Source: Doris montereyensis (Eukaryota > Mollusca > Gastropoda > Nudibranchia > Dorididae). From it: a DNA stretch of 64,000 bases. This document shows, in pieces, positions 38,400-50,500 of the stretch. The notes below the pieces were generated by a model. The model was not told the origin of the DNA, did not search any database, and was given only the letters and a program-made list of their open reading frames with translations. Location: NCBI GenBank assembly GCA_037039925.1, contig JAXRKP010000397.1, forward strand, positions 105,001 to 169,000, written 5' to 3'. Position numbers and translations under genes: made by a program. Positions within the stretch are counted from its first letter, which is position 1, and every line of letters starts with the position of its first letter.

Positions 38400-40940
38400 A
38401 GGTACTTTAAGCTATCATAAAGAAATACGTAAAAAAAAGGACAAGTATTAATAATACAAGAAAACAAAATGCTACGTAATCATTATTATGTCCCGATGCT
38501 CTCATAAAAGTTTGTGTAACAAACCGTCTGGCTGTTTATGTACTGATAACAGTATTAAAAGTATTCTCATTCATGTATAACATAAAATCTCTGAGAGAAT
38601 ACAGGCGAGTGGCAATTATTACAGAGTTTTGTTCTTTTATGTGTTAGCGTTTATTATATTTTGCGACTGTTCCTCTCACAACAATATTTTGAAAACATTT
38701 TAAATGACAGTAATATTTCATAATTGAGTTAGTTATTATGACAAAGAAGGTGATCTGTAAATGAAGCCACTTTTCTATATGCAAAGCACGATATGAACAT
38801 ATCTCATTAAAGAAACTAGATTTTTAACATTTAAGCGTTCACAAGTCTAAATAACAAAGAATGCGTTGATTATTATTACTTGTCTTTGATTAACAATATG
38901 TTAGACTTGTGACAATACTCTGCGGTGTAATATAAAAAAGATTTAGCGCCATTTAATAATTGCTATTTATGAATACACAAGAACCAAAATCTCTAAAACT
39001 GGTGAATGTCTCACAGCGTGGACAAGTTCTTCAGATATGTAAACATTACATGTGTGTACAATCGGCAATAATTAATTCGTTCATCTTTAGTTCACATAGG
39101 CAGAGAAAGATTCCCTTCATCTAAAATTATTTTGTTGGTTATGGCAAAACATGAACAAGAGGAGCCAATGAAGGCAAAAATCGGGGAGTTAGTTTTCCAA
39201 ATATCACACCAAGATGATACGATGAATGAGTAACTCATATTGAGTATGATTTTGATCATACTAATACTAGTCACATCTTAAGGTTTTATTTATTTTTGCA
39301 CACGATAAGTTCTTTCCCTTTGAAACAATATAGAACGAATGAGAAATGTAAAACATACCATATTTAAAATAAATAAATGATCTAGTGGTACATTTGTTGA
39401 GCACTATTAGTACTAACATAAATAAAATGATGACATCTGGTTTCATGCACAAATACAATTAAAATTATTTTCTCTCAAATTTTTTTCCATCTAAAACAAG
39501 GAGAAAAAATAAATAAAGAAAAAAGTGTGAGAAAGACATACACAAGAACGTGTTTACAAAGCCATAAATGTGTAAGTTGTAGCATTTATCGTATACTGAG
39601 AGTAAGTTCTGTGATACATGGTTACCTTCGATAAAATGCCATATACAAGTATGTATAAATATTGAAGTATCTGAACATCACACACACAGAGCGTATAATA
39701 ACAACATCCACATTAAATTAAAAGATGTAAACTCTAAAGCCTTTGAGAAAGCCATAACATGTGCAGTGTTCACATATCTCTTTTTGTTCCGCAGGGGCTC
39801 TATACACACATACAGATACATGTCAGGCAGTACAGAAAAGACAAAACAACATTCAGCAGCAGTAATAGCTTATAAATAATCATGTCCATCATTATAAATC
39901 TAATGAATATCTTAAATTATAAACAATTTTTTTACCATACTATAGGTTATAATTATATGCTACTTAAAAAATAATAATTTCAACTCCCATGCTAAGCATA
40001 ACGTAATACTGATACTGCATTCTGTGTTTCCCTTGAAAATGTTTCGTGTCAATGGCATAACTTCTTTGACACAAAGACCAAGAAAGAATATTGATATATG
40101 AGACGGTCGATATCTCATAGGGTTTTTTTCCCATCCCATCTCCATGACTTATCACAATCAAATTCAGGTATAAAATATTTTATTTTTCATTAGCTCTTAA
40201 CTTCTCATCGCAACTTTCCCCCGCAATATTACGAGTGCACTGAAGGTAAAATGAACATCTTCAACTTGGAAGTTATAGACAAAAAGGGTGGATGAAGTGA
40301 CACAGTACACCTCATCAGTGAATAGCGCCAGGAATGACGAGTGACACTCACTGCTAATCCAAAGCTTTATTCATTTTCATGAATTAATCATGTGAAAAAT
40401 ATATATTTGCTTCAACTAACTGGTTCATAATTTAAGTATTGTTATGTAAGTTACCCAGGTAATCAATGAAAAGAAGGAAAACAAAGTCTCTATCCTGCAA
40501 TAGATAATACTGTTAAAAATGGTGTTACAACAAAAGAGTAAAGGGTATTTCTTTGTAAGTTCTGATAATGAGGACAAAATAGTTATAATTTTCGTGACTC
40601 GTGAGATAGAAAACAGTTTGATGTTAATCATAAAAAGTGATAAGACTATTACATGTATTACAGAAAGAAATACCAAGAAAGTGGGAATTTATCTTCATTA
40701 GTTCACGTATTGAACACACAAATAAAACTCTGGAGGTCACATTGGCACTGGATGTTGGGACTCGGACTGTCATGATTTTGGCTTAACGGGAAAAATAAAC
40801 AAAGTAGTGTTACTGTTAGCCTCACATATTTCTACACTCAAAATACATGAAGATGAAAATGCTAGACTTTTTTGTTTAAAAAAAGAAAGAAAAAAGAGAA
40901 GCCCATAAAACAAAATGCATAACAGTGCTGAAACACGGAA
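38400..40940. other. Unassigned AT-rich region, possible 3' UTR
   Basis: No recognisable exon or large repeat. If the tentative terminal exon at 40941-41093 is real, part of this is its minus-strand 3' UTR. A minus-strand AATAAA lies at about 40364-40369. Confidence 0.35.
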
Positions 40941-41093
40941 TTAAATTAAGTAAGGCACGGGTGATGAAATGCAAAGAGGTGAACGGTTGCTGTTCCGCTT
41001 GAAGATGGTTGGATGGTGGAACCGCTGATGTGATCTAGTCTGGTCTGGTCTGGTCTGGTCTGTTGTCTCTAGTCCAAGAGAGTTGCTAGAGGT
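40941..41093 (-). CDS. Adaptor-like gene, tentative terminal exon
   Basis: 153 nt, phase 0 from a good acceptor (long pyrimidine tract, GCGATGCAG) to TAA. It encodes TSSNSLGLETTDQTRPDQTR and more, partly from a GACCA simple repeat. No motif supports it. Confidence 0.25.
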   Translation of the reverse strand, partial: TSSNSLGLETTDQTRPDQTRSHQRFHHPTIFKRNSNRSPLCISSPVPYLI

Positions 41094-44000
41094 CTGCATC
41101 GCAATATAATGGGGGAAAAAAGGAAAAAAGCTATTTCAAAAAGACAGACATAAAGATATCAAATCTTTTTTTAACAAATTATCAATCACTGATTAAAACA
41201 AGTACAAGTAAATTTCCTTTAACCCGTTGAGCACTGTCTATTGGTACACAGGTGGAAAGTATAATAGACGTAGCGCCTGACCACAGGTACACTGATGAGC
41301 AACGTCTATTGGTACACAGGTGGAAAGTATAATAGACGTAGCGCCTGACCACAGGTATACTGGTGAGCAACGTCTATTGGTACACAGGTGGAAAGTATAA
41401 TAGACGTAGCGCCTGACCACAGGTATACTGGTGAGCAACGTCTATTGGTACACAGGTGGAAAGTATAATAGACGTAGCGCCTGACCACAGGTATACTGGT
41501 GAGCAACGTCTATTTGCATACGGTGGCAAGTACAATAGACATAGCGCCTGACCACAGGTATACTGATGAGCAACATCTATTTGCATACGGTAGACAAGTA
41601 CAATAGACATAGCGCCTGACCACAGGTATACTGGTGAGCAACATCTATTTGCATACGGTGGCAAGTACAATAGACATAGCGCCTGACCACAGGTACACTG
41701 GTGAGCAACATCTATTTGCACACTGTGGAAAGTACAATAGACATAGCGCCTGACCACAGGTACACTGGTGAGCAACGTCTATTGATACACCAGTGGAAAT
41801 TACAATAGATGTAGCGCCTGACCACAGGTACACTGGTGAGCAACGTCTATTGATACACCAGTGGTAAGTACAATAGATGTAGCGCCTGACCACAGGTACA
41901 CTGGTGAGCAACGCTCTATTGATACACCAGTGGTAAGTACAATAGATAGCGCCTGACCACAGGTACACTGGTGAGCAACGCTATTGATACACCAGTGGTA
42001 AGTACAATAGATGTAGCGCCTGACCACAGGTACACTGGTGAGCAACGTCTATTGATACACCAGTGGTAAGTACAATAGATGTAGCGCCTGACCACAGGTA
42101 CACTCTGGTGAGCAACACTGCATCGCACTATGGGAAGTTTAAGCCATGGATTTATCAGCCAATAAAAACAGATGTGCTATATGGACTTTGGCAAAATGTG
42201 CGCAAAAATGTCTGTGGCCTTCTTGAAGTTGTTTGGGTAAAATTTTAAAGAAAAATCTATCAATTTTCAGCATGAAACACACAGAACCTGAACCTAGCCT
42301 GTCAGTGGTAAAACGTGTGCGGAAAACGCATTTCACTACGCAATAAGTCATTGATGATTTTGAGGACTTTTCCGAACCAGAATGTGATGAGGACTACAGT
42401 GAAAGTGACATGACAGTGATATATTAATGTTAGTGAGAGGGGGGGAGGGGGTTGATGATCAACTGACCGAAGAAAGTGTGTGTCCCCACTGACGTTGGTG
42501 ATAAAAACAACGATGATGGAGAGTGTGTCCCCACTGACGATGATGGTCTCCCCACTGACATAAACAACGATGATGGAGAGTGTCTCCCCACTGACGTTGG
42601 TGACATAAACAACGATGATGGAGAGTGTCTCCCCACTGACGTTAGTGATAAAAACAACGATGATGGAGAGTGTGTCCCCACTGACGTTGGTGATATAAAC
42701 AACGATGATGGATAGGCAACATCTACCGGGATGATTGGCACACGGAGATGGAACTCTAGAACTCAATTGCAGGAGGTAGGCCACCATAATAAGCCATTTG
42801 ATTTTAATCCTACTAAAAACCACCCCGAGATTACCTTAGCTGTGAATGTGGGTAAAATCAAAGAAAAAATCCCCCACACTGATATATTATAATATAGCAC
42901 ACGCGCATTTTGTCTGAGATCTACTTACATTTCCATTGATTGGCTGTGCAGGGGGAGGGGTCGCAAAGGCATCGCCAAATGCAGCGCTTGGACTCTGAAT
43001 GAAGGAAACCAGAAATATCATGACTTTTCTTTCTCCCTACCATACTTAAAAAACAATAATAATTGATTGATCGTTTGATTGATCGAAATTTACGCTATCC
43101 ACCATTATGGTGATCTCAAGGTGGATTAAGAGGAATGTCAGCAAAATAAAAGATAGGTGAAAGAGTGAGAGAAAACAAGCAGGACCTACCTATAGTACCG
43201 GCAAACCCCCAACTAAAATTTTTAATAAACCAACAACTGGGAAACATAATGTGCGTAAAATATGGGTGGAATGCTAGCCTTGTTTGTGTGTTGAATTGGA
43301 TTTTACACACCATCCACCGAATCCGGTGATCTTAGGGGTAAAGGGCAAAGGAAATAGCAAAAGAAGAGAGAAAAGACAAGTGAAAGAATAACAGAAGGAA
43401 AGAAGTAAGGCCTACCAGAAGCAGCCGCCAACCACAAAATTAAATGAAATGGTAGCCTTGTAGTTCTTAAATTGATAATTAAAATATGTAAGACACATTG
43501 TTAATAAAGAAAAACTGGTATGTATGGATCTCCGTTAATTTAATTTAACATTAATTATTGAAATTCTGACCATTCCCATGACAATTCTTCATTTCTTTTC
43601 ATGGCTTACGTACATCATACTCACATAGATGAATACACCTGTTTCATGAAGTACAAACAAAAATCACACAGAACACGAGGACAAAGCATAAACAAACATG
43701 TAAACGAATAAAGACACAACATATTCTAACACTAAAACTAGAACCAAATTATTGCTAATTACTGGAGTATTTATTTTCTGTTGGCAAAAGCTATCTGTCC
43801 AATTACAGTAATTACCTTAGAAATTGCTGTATTTTTTCTCAAAGAACTGCTTATTGTAAGAAAAAACTGCTGTTCGACCAAATTTACATGTCCAAACATA
43901 CACACATATATACTTTCTCTGTCTGAGTCTGCCTGTCTGTGCCCCTCCCCCCCCCCCCCATCATTGTCCTTGTTTCCTAGAATTCTTTGTTTTATTAGTT

Positions 44001-47000
44001 TTAAACGAACATATCAATAACTTAACTATTTAAAACATTACAGCACTTGAAAAATGTTGCTTGTTATTGCATTGTTTTTTTTTGTTTGACTAATTGTAAC
44101 AAGAAACAAAAAAGAGAAAGTAAGGCCACTACATAAAAGGCAAGACAAGTTCTTATTGCAAAAAGGGCAAAGGCAATATGGCACACGGGTAATAAGGAGA
44201 TGAGTATCATCATTAGAAATAAGGACTGGGAGCAGTTAGGTCCATCAAGGGAAATGTCAAAGGTAGGGGAAAGGGCAACACACAAAATCATATCATAATA
44301 TTATATTCTGAAAAAAAAATAAAAGGAAAGCTCAGACACACACACACATGAAAAAATCGGCTGCATTCAAAATATGGGCAAAATCTCAACTACAATGCGA
44401 TAAGGATGATTCACTGAACGCACATTCGTCGAAGTCTGTGAAACGTTAACAGGAGCTTCTTTAAAAAAAAAATGAAATTCACCATGTCCACCATATGCAT
44501 TAATCTCAATGTGATTTAAGAGGTACATGTAACAGCAAAATGAAAGGTAAGTAAAAGAGTGAAAGGAAAGAAGTAGCACCTACCATTATTGGCTGCCAAT
44601 CGCCCTCTTACAGCAAGACGTTACTAAAACATGTGTGCTATATGCTTTCGTTGGATTTATCTCAAAGTCAAATGTAAAACTTAAAAAAATTTTTTTATCA
44701 ACTCAATAGCTACAAGTGATCACCTACTCTTCAGCCGCCTCTATGCCTGCCCCTTCTATCAGGTTAAAAGGAAAACGTCTGTAACTTATATGGCTGAATA
44801 TAGGTGTGCAGTTCTTCTGATCATTCCGTCGTAAAGGTCACAGACATGGTCCTTAATCCTATATAACACATTCCCACTTGATTCAATTTTTGGTCCTGTC
44901 ATTCATCTGAATCAGTCTATTTTCTGATTTTCTACATGTATTTCCATCCCATTATTACGTCTTGGTGGAAAATGAAAAAGACAAGCATGTAAAATATAAA
45001 AATATTTGGCTCAAGAGTTGTTTTTCCAATGCTTTGACACTGTGTTTTAGAAATCATAAAATTCAACCAATCTATGCTGCAATGTATCGGTTTAGCAAGG
45101 TAGTTGGTCATACTGTAAAAATACCCCCCCCCCCCCCCCACCCCAAAAAACCAACAACCTGACATCCTTCCCCCTTCCCCAACCCATCCCCCAATCTCCT
45201 TGCTTCTACCCATAGAATTTATAGAAGACTAAATATGGACTGGCAGAGAAACAAAAAAAGAATCGTAAGATAATATTGTATAGGAAGTATGATAAAGCAA
45301 CGTCTTTCTATCAAAATTCAGGAAAGAGTTTCTATTAGAAGCAAATGAGCAATGTTCAAGTTGTAACTGATACCAGAGAAAAGCAGCAGTTGTCACAGAA
45401 AAAGATAATCAAAAATATGAAACAAAACTTAAATTTTCAAGAATTTGAATTTGTATACGGTCGATACATTAAAGATTGTATCTCCAAAAGTGATGCATCT
45501 CTGTTCTTCTCTGTGAGTAAGACTCACTCCGACTATAATGATAGCAATAACGACATCTTCTCACTAATTCTGTTGAAAGGTAGTGGAGTTGTTATGCTTT
45601 TCACAACAATGAAAGCAATTGAGTTTTAAATGAAAAGATAACACACTTTATAAATGCTCTAACACTAACATCAGACTTCACTTTAAATTATGTATATTCA
45701 GATCTTTTTTTGTTTGTTCCTTTTTTTGTTGTTTTTTGTTGTTTAATATGTTTTCAATTCCATCACCGGAAATTTAAAAAAGCAAAAAAAAAGACAATAA
45801 AATGTTTCGGAATAATCATTAATGTTTTCAAGAGTGGACATTTTCTAAAAAGCTAGCACAAGCATAACAGTAACAAAAATTCAGATGCGTTGCGATAACA
45901 TAAGTCGCATTTTGATGCAAACGCTCATGTTAAAGATACCAACACAGGACAGAAAAGTTTTACCGAGTTCACTGATGCTGTGGAGAAGTTATGTGAAGGC
46001 AACAATGAGTACAAAACTACCAAGACTACAAAAAACCCACCAAATTGTTTTCACACGTATAAATTATAACGGGCAATAAAACACACACTGTCAGATGCCA
46101 GATTTGAGCATTATAATCTCCTAAAACTTAACAATCCAAACAATATAAGACGATTCAAGGAAAATTTCTAGCAGATTTTCAAAAGTTCTTTTTTCTATTA
46201 AAAATATCATTCAGACATGAAAACGATCTTTACTGTTTCATAAATCTTTTTATGGTAGTTAAAGAGTGTATGCAAGAATCAACATAAACGTCTTAACAGT
46301 GAAGAGAACAATAGGTGGAGTCAGGGATGGATTGAAATTTTATGAATTTCTGGGAGAACACTTTTTGTATTAAAGTACGAAATCTTAGTTCGAAAGTCTT
46401 CTTCTAGGAGAATTTATGAGACAATTTTTTCTTTCTAGGAATTTCCAGGAGTCTATTGTGCTACAAAATCCTGTCGTAACACTCTCTTCCTTTCAATTAA
46501 GTGAACTTCCCTTCTTACAAATGCAGTTTTACTTTTCAGGTTGTCATATCTCCAAAGGTAAATGAAAAATGGCGGGGCATATGCTTACAACTTTGAAAAA
46601 TCACACAGGGAAAAAAAAGATCTCTTAGTCGCTTCATGTTTGACTCTAAGTTAAAAGGGCAGACAAAAAAAACTTTCATTTTAGAGTGATTAATAAGTGG
46701 GGGGAAAAATTCAATTACACCCGACAGATGAGAGAATAACAAAAAACCTAACTTATCGTTCTCAATGGATGCTTAAATATTGTAGAAGTAAGAAGACTAG
46801 TTGTTAATATTGAACATCCAGTGAAATACTATTCATAGAACATTTCATTGTCCATACACTCATGCAGGGTGAATGAAAGCAATTAAAAAAACACTACTAA
46901 AACACTAGTTAAAATGCATCACAATCTGTCACACTACCACAATTCATCAAACCAAATCACTACAACCTACACACCAAGCTGCATTGCGCTCCTATTGAAC

Positions 47001-47474
47001 ATACTACCCGTGCCAACATGCCTTGTAATTTCACTTACCCAGGGGTCGCTACTGGTTTTACTGTCACTGGCGTGCTGGGTGATAGACTCCGCAAAGGGCT
47101 CCCATTTTTCTTGACCTTCGGAAAACCCACTGTGAAAGCTGTCCTCAAAGGGGTCGTTGCCGAACTTGGCAACCGCTTTGAAGCCAGGTGTCAAATGCAG
47201 TGGAAGGCCAAACGGATCCTGTTCCTCAGTGTCCTTGTTTTGTGATGAGTCTTTCGCATCTGTAACAACTTTAGACGAATGTTCTAACTCTCCTGGGGTT
47301 TGTGAGGCAAAGGGGTCGGATGATATTGATGAATTACTGGCAAAACTAATGACACCGGAGTCACTTTTAACACTTGGCGAGGTCCCAGAAGAGGACTTAA
47401 GAGAGATGTTAAAGGGATCCCAGACACTCTGGTTGTTTTGAGACATATGGCTTTGTACGATGGATATATTATTG

Positions 47475-47520
<46 letters not shown>

Positions 47521-50500
47521 GTAAGTTACGAGAATGAGTATCAGCAGATTTACTGCTTCTCCTCTAGATGAAGAAGAAGAGGGAGATTCTGGACTAGACG
47601 TAGAAGTATTTGAGAGATTCGACGGGTGAAGAGCATTATTTACAGCGCCTTTGGATGATTTAGTGGTGGTGGTGGTGGAAGAGATGAGCTAGGATTAGAC
47701 TTTACAGACGGCCTAGGGGGAGGAGGAGGAGCAGCAGGGGTTGACACAACGTTGTCAGGTAGAGGAGGGGGCGGTTCGTCTGGTGACGGAAGCATGAAAG
47801 AGTTTGTAGATGAGGTATTCACAGGCGTCGACGGGTCGTGTGACAAGGGCAGGTGGGAAGGGGTGGAGGAGGAGGATGATGATGATGAAGGATTGTTTTC
47901 TTTTCTCCTAACAGGCAGCGGAGGCGGGGTGTTGGAGGGAGGCGGTTCTGAAGGCACTGATGGGGGAAAATGCTGAAGATGAGGATGACAATGATGTAGA
48001 TGACGATGAGCGAGAGCAATCTTTAACAGAATTTAAATTTTGCAACGTCTGTCTCTGTGGAACGGGAGGAGCGACTGAGTTGGAGGAGGAGGAGGATAAG
48101 GATGAGGGAGAAGGGGAGGTGGTGGCTACAGGTGGGTGAGGTGTAGACAAGGAGCTTTTTGCGGGTGAAACAACAGGCAGTGCGGGAATATGTGAGGTGT
48201 CAAATGGGTCGCCGTCATCAGAGGTCACAAGGCCTCGCGTTTTATCACTAAAAATACAGTCTGTTTCACCAAACGGATCAGCCTCGAGAAGACTTGCCTT
48301 GGGAGCCGCCTCGGGTGAAGCGGGAGTGTCTTTGGCCGACTTCAACTGGTTCATTGATTTCTTCTCCGGGGTGCTAATCTGGGCGAACATATCCTTGGGC
48401 GTTTTGGCAGTGGCTGCTGATTTCGTCATTCCCAGCAGGTCACCAAACAGGTCGTCATGATGTTTAAGTTTGTCCTGCGGCGCTGGGGCTTCGGCCTCGT
48501 TCTGATTTCGAATTGGCATCAACACGTTCGGGTCGGGCTCCCGAAAGGACTAAACGGATTGGCAGCCCCCGGACCACCAGCAGGGGGTGGCGGCATCATC
48601 CGGGGCACCACGCCAGGGGCACCCATCATACCTGGAGTGCCCATCATGCCTGGCTGGCCCATCATGCCTGGCTGGCCCATCATGCCAGGAGGGCCCATCA
48701 TGGTGGCAGGCATGCCAGGTTGGGCCACTGCCGCTGCATATGACTGGCCCATTCTCGGCTGTCCAAACGGGTTGGCGGTTCCAAAGCCGGGGACTGTCGC
48801 CGTGGCAGGGAAGGCGGCGGGTCTTACTCCTGGATTCTGGAACTGGGCGGCAAACGGGTCGTTTCCAAACGGATCCTTGGTCACCGGCAGTCCTGCAGCT
48901 GCATTGTTCTACAGATTGTTGGGGGTGGGGGGGGGGGGGGAGGGGGGAAATGAGAAACAAGAATCTGGAATCACTTACTGTAAATTTAGATTGACACTAA
49001 TCAACAAAAGAATTTGGTTCATTCCGTGAGTTTTTTTAGAGTTTAATATCAATCATCAATCATGCCATCCTACCAAATCTGTTATGGTTCTGGTTAAAAT
49101 GACATTTTCAACCATAAGAGGACAGTTTTAAAAGTTTCTCACTGTTTCTGTAGCACACGCTGACAAGGAGTGGCCATAGCCTGAAAAGCAAATTGTTTTT
49201 CTCCTAAGATCTAGCCATGTCGGTGTCATGTGGCATCAGTGGCCAGGCTTCCAAATCTGAGATCATGAGGTCCCAAGTCGAATTCTAACAGTAGGCCTGA
49301 CGTTGTGTTCCTTGGGAAAGACACTTAACCCGCATCTTCCCCACTAGACTCAGGTGCAAATGGGTACAAGCACTAGATAAAAACCTGCAACAGGGAGTAA
49401 AAACCTACAACAGACCTGTCCAGGAGGTGATTGTCATTACCTGTTCCGCTTCACGTTATAGAAACTGAGATAAGCTCCGGCTCTATGGGCCGTAATGGCC
49501 TTGAAGGAACTTTACTTTTCACTTTATTGGTCGTGTCTTACGAAAACAATCACATGGCAACCACAGGTAATGAATGGTGTGCTTCTATATGATGGCAAAC
49601 TTCTGAATATCCCTGAAACCATCAAGGAAAGATGCCTGAGGCACAATGGCCACTGTTGGCCAAGACGTTGATGATGTCATCATTCGAGACCCGAAACACG
49701 AAACAATAAAACGAAGCTGACAGTCCCTCACATTTTATAAATCAAATCGAAAAGGTTGGGGCAATCTCTGGAGGAGAGCTACTGCCATCCGTGGTGGCGG
49801 ACAGACAGTCGGCTGACGTATTTCATCACTACGACCCACCGAGGTAACCACTTCACAAAATTCAGTTACAAATCTTTCTTATTTTTTTTTTATCCCAAAG
49901 AGTTGGAGAGAGGGAGGGATTGATTTTGTTTTTTTGGTCTTCTCTGGCCTTACATGGCGAAGAGATCTGGAGAGGAAGTTGAAGGACGTGGGGATGCCCT
50001 GGAAAGAGATCGATAAGATGGCACAGAACAGGGCTCTTGTTGCTGGCCTATGACCCATGAGGAGTGACAGAACGTGATGATGATGATGAAAGAAGAAAAT
50101 GATTATGACAAAAGGGAAGAAGCTAATGGAAGAAGAAAAAAGAAGCATTTCTCTACATTGTAACTCACCATTCCTGGTATAGGTTGACTCTATGGAAATG
50201 TTGCACCAAATGGTGATGTGTTGAATCCACCTAAACTGGCAAGATCTGACGAAGGTACTGATGAACAAGAGCGATAGACAAAAAAATAATTGAAAAATGG
50301 GGCATATTATTTAAGACTTCACAGGGAAAACGGTCAAATTCACGAAAAAGCAATGGGTAGAATATCAAACATTATTGTCACATAGTGTGTCAGTCTGCTT
50401 TGTGTTTACAAGGGGACTCGGTGGTCCAGAGGTAATGTGTCAGTCTCTCAACCCAAGGGTCATGGTTCAAGCCCCGGCAGGTTGAAAAGTTTTCTCAAGT

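Noticed and set aside
41230..42115. CRISPR-like array
   Set aside because: The 68-bp units are contiguous, with variation spread along the unit and no distinct spacers; the context is eukaryotic.
47039..48914. Firm assignment of the adaptor-like gene to Disabled, GULP, PICALM, epsin or EPS15
   Set aside because: Only short linear motifs are visible; no diagnostic globular domain is within the window.
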